The position numbers and the translations under genes were made by a program. From Saprospiraceae bacterium (GTDB lineage Bacteria; Bacteroidota; Bacteroidia; Chitinophagales; Saprospiraceae), in the NCBI GenBank assembly GCA_007134625.1, contig SLKL01000027.1, positions 1 through 5,576 of the forward strand: a stretch of DNA of 5,576 bases, in the 5' to 3' direction. Positions 1 through 5,576 of this stretch are shown piece by piece. The stretch's first letter is position 1. Each line of letters begins with the position of its first letter. A model generated the notes under the pieces. That model was not told where the DNA came from and searched no databases. It was given only the letters and a program-made list of their open reading frames with translations.

Positions 1-2517
1 GTGGGGTTTTTTTAGTAATCCTTTTTTTAAAAATTGAAATTTAATACCTTCAACAAATTCCTTATTTATCCTATCTATTTCAAGTGAGGTAGCAGATTGA
101 GATACCAAATTCTCATTTTCAAACTCAACATGTACTTTTACATTAATTTTGTCAGACTTTAATACTTTTTTAAAGTAAGGTTTTAAGACCTCAAATTCCG
201 GTCTTATTTCGGAGTTTTCAATTTGAAAAGTAAGTTCTGTGTATTTCTTACCTATTGGCAACTTAAATAAAACAGCTCCGTGATGGAAATCTAAGTTGTC
301 GATAGATACTTTTACATTCTTTTCTATCCTTGAGACTATTTTTTTGTCAGGAATGACATTCTCCTGATCCTCAAATAAGGTTCTCTGTCTATCAATTTTT
401 CTGTAAAAACTGTTCCGTTTAAGAAAAAGCTTATTGAGGTAATCAATATTGTGATCTTTGTAATCATAGATTATGGGGTTAACTTCAGCCCTTTGAACCC
501 TGCCAATGTATTGAATAAGTTTACCTTTAAATGAAAAAGGATAAACCAAAAATAAACAACTAATATTATGAAGGTCAGTTCCCTCTCCAAAATACTGACC
601 GGTCGTCATTAAAACCTGAAAATTACCCTCTTTTAAAAGCTTCCACTTTGTTTTTTGTGAACTCTCAGAATCTTCTCCACTCAATGTTATTGTTTCATAA
701 AGCTGCCCCAAATAAAGATATAGTGTATCAATATGCTCTTTACGTTCTGTTATAATGACAACCTTTTTGCTTTTTTCTAACTCAGATTTTATATCCTTAA
801 AAATAAGCTTATTCCTTCCGGTATCGTGGATCAAAATTTTTGATAAGATTTCAAAATTATCTGTTTTGGAGTTGAAAGGCACATCGAGCTCTGTATCTCG
901 GATGATTATTTTAGGGTGTTTATACTCTTGAATCTCAGAAGGGTGAATTTGAGTTATTATTTCGCCCAAGTACATGAAAATCATCTTCCCATCACTGTAT
1001 TTTCTAAACGGCGTGGCTGTCAAACCATAAAGATAATAAGTATCAAGTTTTTCTATGATATTTCGAAAAGTCTTTGCAGGAATATGATGACACTCATCAA
1101 CTATTATAATTCCAAACTTCGTTTCTAACAACTCCTTGTGTTTTGGTAAACTCTGAATTGTGCCGACCGTGATTTTGCTGCCTATCCTAGATTTTCCTTT
1201 TCCTACTATTCCAATCTCTCTTTTTGGAATTCCTAAAAATGCTTCAATACGATCTAACCATTGCTCTAAAAGGTGATTACGATGTACAATGATAAGTGCA
1301 TTTTGTTTTCTCTCTGATATAATCTTCAGTCCCAGAATAGTTTTTCCTGCACCCGGAGGTGCCTCTATTACACCAAATTCTTTTTTTGAGACCTCTTTAA
1401 TCGCTTTAAGCTGATGGCTTCGCAGAGTAGCCTTAAATGAGAAAGAAGTAGGCGTTTTAAGTTTTCTCTCATCAATAAACTCAAAATCGATATTTAATTT
1501 TTTACAATGTCTCAAAAGCTTTCCTATAAACCCTCTTGGCGCAAAAATTTCATTTTCAGTTTCTTCATAAAGTTTAAAATAGCGATCTGTTTGGTATGTA
1601 CTTCTACCTGATTTCTTTTTAACAAAAAACTCAGCATTCGGGAAATTTAATTCTTCTTTAAGATATTGGATTAGAGCCGAACTTAGACCAGTTTTATTTA
1701 TCCTCACTCTTTTACCAAGTGAAATTATTAGCTTATCGTCTTTTACACCTCTAACTATATTTTGATCTGATACACTTACCCCTTGACTTTGGGAAATATA
1801 GTTGTCATATAGTTGATCTAAATGGGTAGTATTCACTCTTTGAATACTTTTCAAAAAACTCCATTGGTCGGAGATTGGCTGTAATGAATTTGGATCAACA
1901 AAACAGCTGTTTCCATTTTCAAAAGTTGGTTTATAAAACGGCAAAGCAATAAGGTTACCAAAACCCTTACCGGATAGAAAATCCTGATTTGGAAAAACCC
2001 GATCAAAACTTGAACCTTTGTCTAATAAAGAAAATACACCTGATTGCTCTAAAAGTGAAATGAAAACTTTACGACTTCTGATGGCGGGATAGGGCTGATC
2101 AAAAAAAATCCAAACATGCCCACCGTTTACTGATCGCGAGCTTTCCAAATAGGCAGGAATATTTCTTTGTTGTAGCGTATCTAAGAAGGTTAATGCTTCG
2201 CTTTGCCAATTATTCTTATCAAAATCAGCTGCCAAAAACCAGGTAGTATTATCCTTTAACAAAGGATAAATTCCTATCTGTTGTGATCCATCAAGATGTT
2301 TTTGGATCTGCTCATCTGTTAGTTTTAGTAAGGATTTTTCTGTGAAATTTTGAAAACTACCCCCTTTCATTTTGTGTAATCTTAAACGAAAAGGATCAAA
2401 ATGATAAGCAGGCATATAACCAGATTTGTTCCCCTTTTCCCACCGTATTGCAAACACATCTTCCCTACCTTTAAATAGAGATCGAATTAATCTTATTTTA
2501 TTTTGAGGATTCTGCAC
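1..2517 (-). CDS. TOTE-type archaeo-eukaryotic primase / SF2 DEAD-box helicase fusion (3' end outside window)
   Basis: The minus strand is open for 839 codons from GTG at 2517 to the left edge, where the gene is cut. An AEP (primase-polymerase) domain occupies about residues 8-235. It has LFKGREDVFAIRWE near the start, a DFD metal-binding pair (D98, D100), a SRSVNGGHVWIFF stretch with H134, FDRVFPNQD (171-179) and GFGNLIALP (185-193). A linker leads to a superfamily II helicase: Walker A APPGAGKT (386-393), DECH box (474-477), GLTATP (498-503), a motif V-like GEGTDL and motif VI QYIGRVQRA (669-677). Residues from about 720 onward form a further, beta-rich-looking domain that is incomplete here. 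This order matches the TOTE conflict-system AEP-helicase proteins, which are predicted to act on invading nucleic acid; the activity is not established from sequence. GTG is chosen because an in-frame TAA lies three codons upstream (2524-2526) and the conserved LFKGRED block begins soon after. The first ATG would remove that block. The gene is AT-rich and diverges from the gene at 3069. Confidence 0.9.
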   Translation of the reverse strand, partial: MQNPQNKIRLIRSLFKGREDVFAIRWEKGNKSGYMPAYHFDPFRLRLHKMKGGSFQNFTEKSLLKLTDEQIQKHLDGSQQIGIYPLLKDNTTWFLAADFDKNNWQSEALTFLDTLQQRNIPAYLESSRSVNGGHVWIFFDQPYPAIRSRKVFISLLEQSGVFSLLDKGSSFDRVFPNQDFLSGKGFGNLIALPFYKPTFENGNSCFVDPNSLQPISDQWSFLKSIQRVNTTHLDQLYDNYISQSQGVSVSDQNIVRGVKDDKLIISLGKRVRINKTGLSSALIQYLKEELNFPNAEFFVKKKSGRSTYQTDRYFKLYEETENEIFAPRGFIGKLLRHCKKLNIDFEFIDERKLKTPTSFSFKATLRSHQLKAIKEVSKKEFGVIEAPPGAGKTILGLKIISERKQNALIIVHRNHLLEQWLDRIEAFLGIPKREIGIVGKGKSRIGSKITVGTIQSLPKHKELLETKFGIIIVDECHHIPAKTFRNIIEKLDTYYLYGLTATPFRKYSDGKMIFMYLGEIITQIHPSEIQEYKHPKIIIRDTELDVPFNSKTDNFEILSKILIHDTGRNKLIFKDIKSELEKSKKVVIITERKEHIDTLYLYLGQLYETITLSGEDSESSQKTKWKLLKEGNFQVLMTTGQYFGEGTDLHNISCLFLVYPFSFKGKLIQYIGRVQRAEVNPIIYDYKDHNIDYLNKLFLKRNSFYRKIDRQRTLFEDQENVIPDKKIVSRIEKNVKVSIDNLDFHHGAVLFKLPIGKKYTELTFQIENSEIRPEFEVLKPYFKKVLKSDKINVKVHVEFENENLVSQSATSLEIDRINKEFVEGIKFQFLKKGLLKKPH

Positions 2518-2536
2518 TGTAAATTATTATGGCTTA

Positions 2537-2544
2537 CAAAAATA
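2537..2544 (-). promoter_or_regulatory. Candidate -7 box for the primase-helicase gene
   Basis: Read on the minus strand, this is TATTTTTG, an exact fit to the Bacteroidota -7 consensus TAnnTTTG. It lies about 20 bases upstream of the GTG start, so the leader would be very short. No clear -33 TTG/TTTG element is visible at the usual distance. In AT-rich DNA such a match can occur by chance. Confidence 0.4.
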
Positions 2545-2803
2545 GAGATTTTATTTGTGAAAAGATATTAACGATTAGGGTTGTAGGTATATAATTAATG
2601 GCCCTGATCTAAAAATAATGAGTAAGTTAAATGTTATCATTAGAATTTAATGTTCGATTGAACCCCATAAAATTGAGTGATAGGTCTAAATATTGATTTT
2701 GGGGTATTGAAACTAAAAGGTGCTTTAAGACCTCTCAGTTTAAGTGGAGTGTGATAAGTTCTGATCAATCTTCATTGGACCTGCTTAAGCCAAGCGGGCT
2801 GGG

Positions 2804-2832
2804 TCTCGTCTCGTTTCATTGACGAGACGAGA
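2804..2832. repeat. Perfect 11-bp-arm hairpin
   Basis: TCTCGTCTCGT (2804-2814) is exactly complementary to ACGAGACGAGA (2822-2832) across a 7-base loop. Possible G-T pairs extend it by one at each end. Each arm itself contains a tandem TCTCG/CGAGA repeat. There is no T tract on either side, and both flanking genes are transcribed away from it, so it does not fit an intrinsic terminator for either. It could be a structured RNA element, a protein-binding site or a recombination relic. Confidence 0.6.
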
Positions 2833-3002
2833 TAGATTTGCAGAATGAACAGAATTTGAACCACCATTAGTTTATATCACAGCCTAATTATTTTGATTAT
2901 GTTCCATTACAGGTACTAATTTTTTAGATCCCTGTTTTTAAACCCTATCTATGAATGAATATTAAAAGTGAGGAAAGTAAATCAGTAAAATAACTCTTCC
3001 TA

Positions 3003-3038
3003 AAATTAATTCGCAATTCGCGAATTGCGAATTAATTT
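3003..3038. promoter_or_regulatory. 36-bp perfect palindrome, probable operator
   Basis: The two 18-base halves around the 3020/3021 axis are exact reverse complements. Inside are two head-to-tail copies of AATTCGC (3008-3014, 3015-3021) and two inverted copies GCGAATT (3020-3026, 3027-3033). The half-sites therefore have a 7-bp period and fourfold symmetry. The palindrome ends one base before the -7 box at 3040 and covers where the -33 element would be, so a bound protein should block RNA polymerase. The nearest candidate binder is the winged-helix protein encoded directly downstream (inference). Confidence 0.75.
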
Positions 3039-3039
3039 G

Positions 3040-3047
3040 TATCTTTG
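3040..3047 (+). promoter_or_regulatory. -7 promoter box for the winged-helix/nucleotidyltransferase operon
   Basis: TATCTTTG is an exact match to the Bacteroidota -7 consensus TAnnTTTG and is followed by GCC, a common context in this phylum. It lies about 21 bases before the ATG at 3069. The expected -33 position falls inside the 36-bp palindrome, where no clean TTTG is present, which would suit a repressed promoter. Confidence 0.65.
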
Positions 3048-3068
3048 CCTCATTAAATGTTTTAAGTT

Positions 3069-3581
3069 ATGAAGAACCATCGTGGAATGCGACCGCATGA
3101 TATAGTTGTTTTGCTAAAAATTGCAGCTAAAAAGGATATTCCCTGGATGATGAAAGATTTATCCATAGAATTGGGTATTAGTGCAAGTGAAATCAGTGAA
3201 AGTCTTAACCGCTCAGTCATTGCCGGTCTTATTGCTAAAGACAAAAAGCGTTTAATGAAACAATCCATTCTCGATTTTTTGCAGTATGGCCTTCGGTATG
3301 TATATCCTCAAATTCCCGGTACCAGGGTCAGAGGTATGCCTACTGCCCATGCTGCACCTCCTTTAAATCAATATATCGTTAACAACGAGTCTTTTGTTTG
3401 GCCATTTGGTGATGGAACAGTGCGTGGAGAATCCATTGAGCCGCTTCATCCAAAATTACCTGAAGCCTGCTCAAAGGACCCTGATTTTTATGAGTACATG
3501 ACCTTATGTGATACATTGAGGATAGGAAAAGCAAGAGAAAAAAATCAGGCTATCAAAGAATTAAAGAAACGCTTATGCTAA
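3069..3581 (+). CDS. Winged helix-turn-helix protein, putative antitoxin/autoregulator of the nucleotidyltransferase pair
   Basis: A 170-residue protein with no signal peptide or membrane segment, so cytoplasmic. Residues about 8-60 form a winged helix-turn-helix; KDLSIELGISASEISESLNR (29-48) reads as the HTH core, followed by a basic wing-like KDKKR. The C-terminal half carries distinctive blocks: GLRYVYPQIPG (74-84), RGMPTAHAAPPL (88-99), a WPFGDGTVRG stretch (111-120), EPLHP (124-128) and a charged final helix beginning LRIGKARE. I recognise this layout as a MarR-like/uncharacterised HTH family often found beside AbiEii-like nucleotidyltransferases, but I cannot give it a named function. 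It overlaps the next gene by 7 bases, implying coupled translation. By analogy with type IV toxin-antitoxin modules, it may repress its own promoter at the palindrome just upstream and counteract the neighbouring enzyme. Both roles are inference. ATG at 3069 suits the promoter spacing; no Shine-Dalgarno is apparent. Confidence 0.85.
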   Translation: MKNHRGMRPHDIVVLLKIAAKKDIPWMMKDLSIELGISASEISESLNRSVIAGLIAKDKKRLMKQSILDFLQYGLRYVYPQIPGTRVRGMPTAHAAPPLNQYIVNNESFVWPFGDGTVRGESIEPLHPKLPEACSKDPDFYEYMTLCDTLRIGKAREKNQAIKELKKRLC

Positions 3582-4072
3582 AAAATACGCTGATTAACAA
3601 AGCTGCTACCAAAAAAATTGCGCATGCTTTAGGCACATTAAATGAAAAGGTAGTGTATGTAGGAGGAGCTGTAGTGAGTTATTATATAAATGATCCAGCT
3701 GCAGATGATGTGCGCCCTACTAAGGATATCGACATTAGTATGGAAATTGCCGGGTTTGTTGAGCTCGAAAAAATCCGGGAAGAATTATTAATAAGAGGAT
3801 TTTATCAGTCCAGTGAAGACCAAGTATTATGTCGTTTTCGCTATGAGGACGTAAAGGTGGATTTAATGGCTACAAAGGCTGTAGGATGGGCTCCTGCTAA
3901 TCCATGGTTTAAGCCTGGATTTAAAAACCTTATATATATTACACTGGATGATATTGAAATAAGGTGTTTGTCCCTTCCTTATTATTTAGCAACAAAATTC
4001 TCAGCATTTTATGACAGGGGGACAAAAGATCCCCGGACAAGTCATGATTTTGAAGACATCATATACTTATAA
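3575..4072 (+). CDS. AbiEii/MNT-like nucleotidyltransferase, putative toxin, C-terminally shortened by a stop codon
   Basis: The 165-residue product has the polymerase-beta nucleotidyltransferase signature: VVYVGGAVVSYY with the GG at 30-31, TKDIDIS with the metal-binding pair D51 and D53, and VKVDLMA with the third acidic residue D96. A later block, LPYYLATKFSAFYDRG (134-149), followed by SHDFEDI with D158 and D161, matches the lysine and aspartate pattern seen after the catalytic core in AbiEii-type proteins. Related enzymes transfer nucleotides to tRNA or protein targets; the substrate here is unknown. Its ATG lies inside the end of the winged-helix gene (overlap 3575-3581), so the two should be co-transcribed and translationally coupled. 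The catalytic residues are intact, but TAA at 4070-4072 ends the frame right after the conserved FEDIIYL block, and protein-like sequence continues in the same frame. The enzyme may be truncated, inactive, or produced full length only by readthrough. Confidence 0.85.
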   Translation: MLKNTLINKAATKKIAHALGTLNEKVVYVGGAVVSYYINDPAADDVRPTKDIDISMEIAGFVELEKIREELLIRGFYQSSEDQVLCRFRYEDVKVDLMATKAVGWAPANPWFKPGFKNLIYITLDDIEIRCLSLPYYLATKFSAFYDRGTKDPRTSHDFEDIIYL

Positions 4073-4264
4073 AATTATACAACGAATTGGGTTGAAGAAG
4101 TAAAAATAGCTAATAAAGATGTCCAAAATTATTTGGTTGAATGTTTTGCTGATATCCTTTCCGATGGTCTTAAACAAGAGGCTATTTTGGGTAATTTATT
4201 TTTTGAAGACCAAGAATACCGATTTCAAAAAATTGTAAATCAATTAAAATTTATTTGTCAATAG
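4073..4264 (+). pseudogene. In-frame C-terminal remainder of the nucleotidyltransferase, beyond a premature TAA
   Basis: Directly after the TAA at 4070-4072, the same frame stays open for 63 codons to TAG at 4262-4264. The encoded stretch begins NYTTNWVEEVKIANKDVQNY and continues through LVECFADILSD, EAILGNLFFEDQE and YRFQKIVNQLKFIC. It reads as amphipathic helices in the same style as the upstream protein and would complete a product of about 229 residues. No start codon or promoter serves it on its own. I read it as the original C-terminal helical region, separated by a nonsense change. Alternatives are a sequencing error at codon 166, stop readthrough, or an ancestral stop with decayed sequence after it. 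Confidence 0.7.
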
Positions 4265-4369
4265 ATTTAATGAACTCAAAAAGCAGAATGGTTTATTTTT
4301 TTAACATTTAGAATTACAGTCAAAAGTTTTTATTCCTTCGTAAATAACAATTTTCAACTATTTTTTCCC

Positions 4370-4377
4370 TACCTTAG
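4370..4377 (+). promoter_or_regulatory. Candidate -7 box for the PorP/SprF-like gene
   Basis: TACCTTAG matches the Bacteroidota consensus TAnnTTTG at all but one fixed position. It is followed by CCC and lies 20 bases before the ATG, the same arrangement as at 3040. No clear TTG is seen at -33. Confidence 0.4.
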
Positions 4378-4382
4378 CCCTG

Positions 4383-4397
4383 CAAATATCATATTTG
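4383..4397. repeat. 15-bp inverted repeat abutting the start codon
   Basis: CAAATAT and ATATTTG flank a single central C and end exactly at the ATG of the PorP/SprF-like gene. As DNA it could be a small operator overlapping the transcript start; a hairpin with a one-base loop would be weak. It also contains the TTG at 4395 that could be mistaken for the start. Confidence 0.45.
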
Positions 4398-5576
4398 ATG
4401 AAGAACACTAAACACATTGCCATTTGGCTTACCCTATTTTGTTTTGGATGTTTCAGTCTGCCGTGGCTGAGTGCACAGGATCCTTTTTTCAATCAATTTT
4501 ATCACAATGAATCTTCTTTTAATCCGGCATTGGTGGGTTATAAAGGGGGATTTGGTTTCCAGGCGGCATTTAAAAATCAATGGGCAGCATCGGATGTACG
4601 GGCTTTTCGGTCAGGCAGGTTTAGTCTGGAGGAGAGTATGCCCTGTTCCATTTTTGATTATGGAATGAATATGGGGTTTAATGAAGAAGGTGAGGGAATA
4701 CTGAGGAGGATTGATCTGGGTTTCCGATTCGCTGGTACGGTTCCCTTTGCTGTGGGCGATTCCTGGCACAATATACGTATAGGTGCGGGCTTGCAGTGGT
4801 CGCAAAACAGCATAGACTACAGCCGGCTCACTTTTTCGGATCAGCTCGACCCCAAATACGGACTTTTTGACCGCATGGGTATCGCCAATCCTACTGCTTT
4901 CGTGCCACCCAATGAGGGCTATTCAAATTGGTTTATGACGCCTGCTGCGGGTGTTGTACACAGGATATTACTTGATCATACCAATGCGCGCTCGGGTACT
5001 ATTTTGTACGGGCTGTCTTTTCACAATACTTTTTCACTGAAAAAAGGTGACTTTACGGGAAATGAGGAGTCGGTGCTCGGTACCGGTGTAAAAATCCCTG
5101 CGAGATACGGCTTTTTTGCCAGCTGGGAATTCATTCCGTGGATGAACAACAGACAATTTGTCGCCATACGCCCTTTGGTAGTAGCCGAAATGCAATCCAA
5201 AATTTCCTATGTGCAAGCTGGTATGCGGGCCTCCTTTAACAGATTTTTGGCTGCAGGAGTGTATTACCACACCAATCGAAGACCGGAAGAAGGGGTCAAT
5301 ACCAACTGGCTGACCTTCAATATGGAATTTGGATGGACCATCCCCAATGGAGCGAGGGTGGAACTGGGACTGGCCTACTCGAGCAACCTCTCCGGCCTGA
5401 GAAACTACCTCAACAATATGTTTGAGATGAGCGTCGGAGTTTACTTTCCCATCAGTCCGACTTGCAGCCTTGCAGGGAGAGGAAATCAGGTGCCCTACGG
5501 CAATCAGACGCGCTGTGTAACATCATTAATCGTACCCGGAAGACACAAGATGTACGAAAGTATCTGGACACAATAA
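4398..5576 (+). CDS. PorP/SprF family outer-membrane protein, type IX secretion associated
   Basis: The product is 392 residues. A Sec signal peptide (positive KNTKH, hydrophobic core 7-24) ends at LSA, with predicted cleavage before Q27. The mature protein begins QDPFFNQFYHNESSFNPALVG, the hallmark opening of PorP/SprF proteins, followed by AFKNQW. The rest is alternating aromatic/hydrophobic strands typical of an outer-membrane beta-barrel, closing with ELGLAYSSNLSGLRNYLNN and EMSVGVYFP. Family members support type IX secretion, gliding or adhesin attachment, often one per secreted partner; the partner is not visible here. About 40 residues follow the last barrel strand, including two cysteines, making the protein longer than the roughly 300-350 residues usual for the family. 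ATG at 4398 is preferred over the TTG one codon earlier, which lies in an inverted repeat. The gene is complete, ending with TAA at the window edge. It is visibly GC-richer than everything to its left. Confidence 0.9.
   Translation: MKNTKHIAIWLTLFCFGCFSLPWLSAQDPFFNQFYHNESSFNPALVGYKGGFGFQAAFKNQWAASDVRAFRSGRFSLEESMPCSIFDYGMNMGFNEEGEGILRRIDLGFRFAGTVPFAVGDSWHNIRIGAGLQWSQNSIDYSRLTFSDQLDPKYGLFDRMGIANPTAFVPPNEGYSNWFMTPAAGVVHRILLDHTNARSGTILYGLSFHNTFSLKKGDFTGNEESVLGTGVKIPARYGFFASWEFIPWMNNRQFVAIRPLVVAEMQSKISYVQAGMRASFNRFLAAGVYYHTNRRPEEGVNTNWLTFNMEFGWTIPNGARVELGLAYSSNLSGLRNYLNNMFEMSVGVYFPISPTCSLAGRGNQVPYGNQTRCVTSLIVPGRHKMYESIWTQ

Larger units (their letters stand above)
2518..3068. other. Divergent intergenic region, no gene seen
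   Basis: About 550 bases separate the divergent primase-helicase and winged-helix genes. I see no credible protein-coding frame on either strand; stops are dense. It holds a candidate promoter for each gene, a GC-rich patch with a perfect hairpin (2804-2832), and a 36-bp palindrome (3003-3038). A weaker imperfect inverted repeat occurs around 2662-2705 (ACCCC against GGGGT, with A-rich and T-rich flanks). The region is long for a simple divergent promoter, so it could also contain a small RNA or the scar of a lost gene; nothing visible decides this. Confidence 0.6.

Noticed and set aside
916..1128. Plus-strand 70-codon open frame
   Set aside because: It lies wholly inside the antisense helicase gene, opposite the DECH region, and its translation has no protein-like character.
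2804..2832. Hairpin as an intrinsic terminator
   Set aside because: No T tract follows on either strand, and the neighbouring genes are transcribed away from it.
2856..2874. tRNA-like T-arm: on the minus strand, GGTTCAAATTC
   Set aside because: The bases flanking the loop do not pair as a T stem, and no acceptor, D or anticodon arm can be fitted.
3062..3268. Minus-strand 68-codon open frame
   Set aside because: It is a shadow of the winged-helix gene on the other strand.
4050..4085. Frameshift at the end of the nucleotidyltransferase
   Set aside because: The downstream coding-like sequence is in the same frame as the gene, so it is an in-frame stop and not a shift.
4265..4369. Terminator after the nucleotidyltransferase
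   Set aside because: A T-rich run is present near 4293-4300, but no GC stem precedes it.
4395..4397. TTG as start of the PorP/SprF-like gene
   Set aside because: ATG follows immediately at 4398 and gives a normal signal peptide; the TTG is part of the inverted repeat.
4440..4455. Lipobox in the PorP/SprF-like signal peptide (CFGC)
   Set aside because: The -3 residue is Cys rather than Leu-like, and the LSA-Q cleavage site with QDP start is the family norm.
4471..5270. Short open frames in other frames (4471-4668 plus, 4611-4805 minus, 5034-5270 minus)
   Set aside because: All lie within the PorP/SprF-like gene, which has clear family motifs in its own frame.

Overview
The window looks like Bacteroidota DNA. 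It carries a PorP/SprF-type outer-membrane protein, a family tied to type IX secretion and gliding. Start codons lack obvious Shine-Dalgarno sequences, and the promoter-like boxes fit the Bacteroidota TAnnTTTG -7 element (TATCTTTG, TATTTTTG, and the weaker TACCTTAG). I cannot place it below phylum from sequence alone.

Layout. Positions 1-2517 on the minus strand hold one uninterrupted reading frame that runs off the left edge. It is a large fusion of an archaeo-eukaryotic primase (AEP) domain of the TOTE conflict-system type with a superfamily II DEAD/DEAH-like helicase, plus the start of a further C-terminal domain. An AT-rich divergent intergenic region of about 550 bp follows. It contains an 11-bp-arm hairpin and a perfect 36-bp palindrome, the latter next to a good -7 box. 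Next come two overlapping plus-strand genes (3069-3581 and 3575-4072): a winged-helix regulator-like protein and a polymerase-beta-fold nucleotidyltransferase resembling AbiEii/MNT-type toxins. The pair is organised like a type IV toxin-antitoxin or abortive-infection module. The nucleotidyltransferase frame is cut by an in-frame TAA, and about 63 more protein-like codons follow in the same frame to 4264. The right end (4398-5576) is a complete PorP/SprF-family gene with a signal peptide.

Interpretation. The left three-quarters (AT-rich) looks like an accessory segment with two divergently arranged conflict/defence-type modules. The right gene is richer in GC and looks like resident chromosomal content. 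The 36-bp palindrome has four 7-bp half-sites and lies where an autoregulating winged-helix protein would be expected to bind. The premature stop suggests that the toxin-like enzyme is shortened or decaying in this strain. No RNA genes, CRISPR arrays, transposases or convincing intrinsic terminators were seen.
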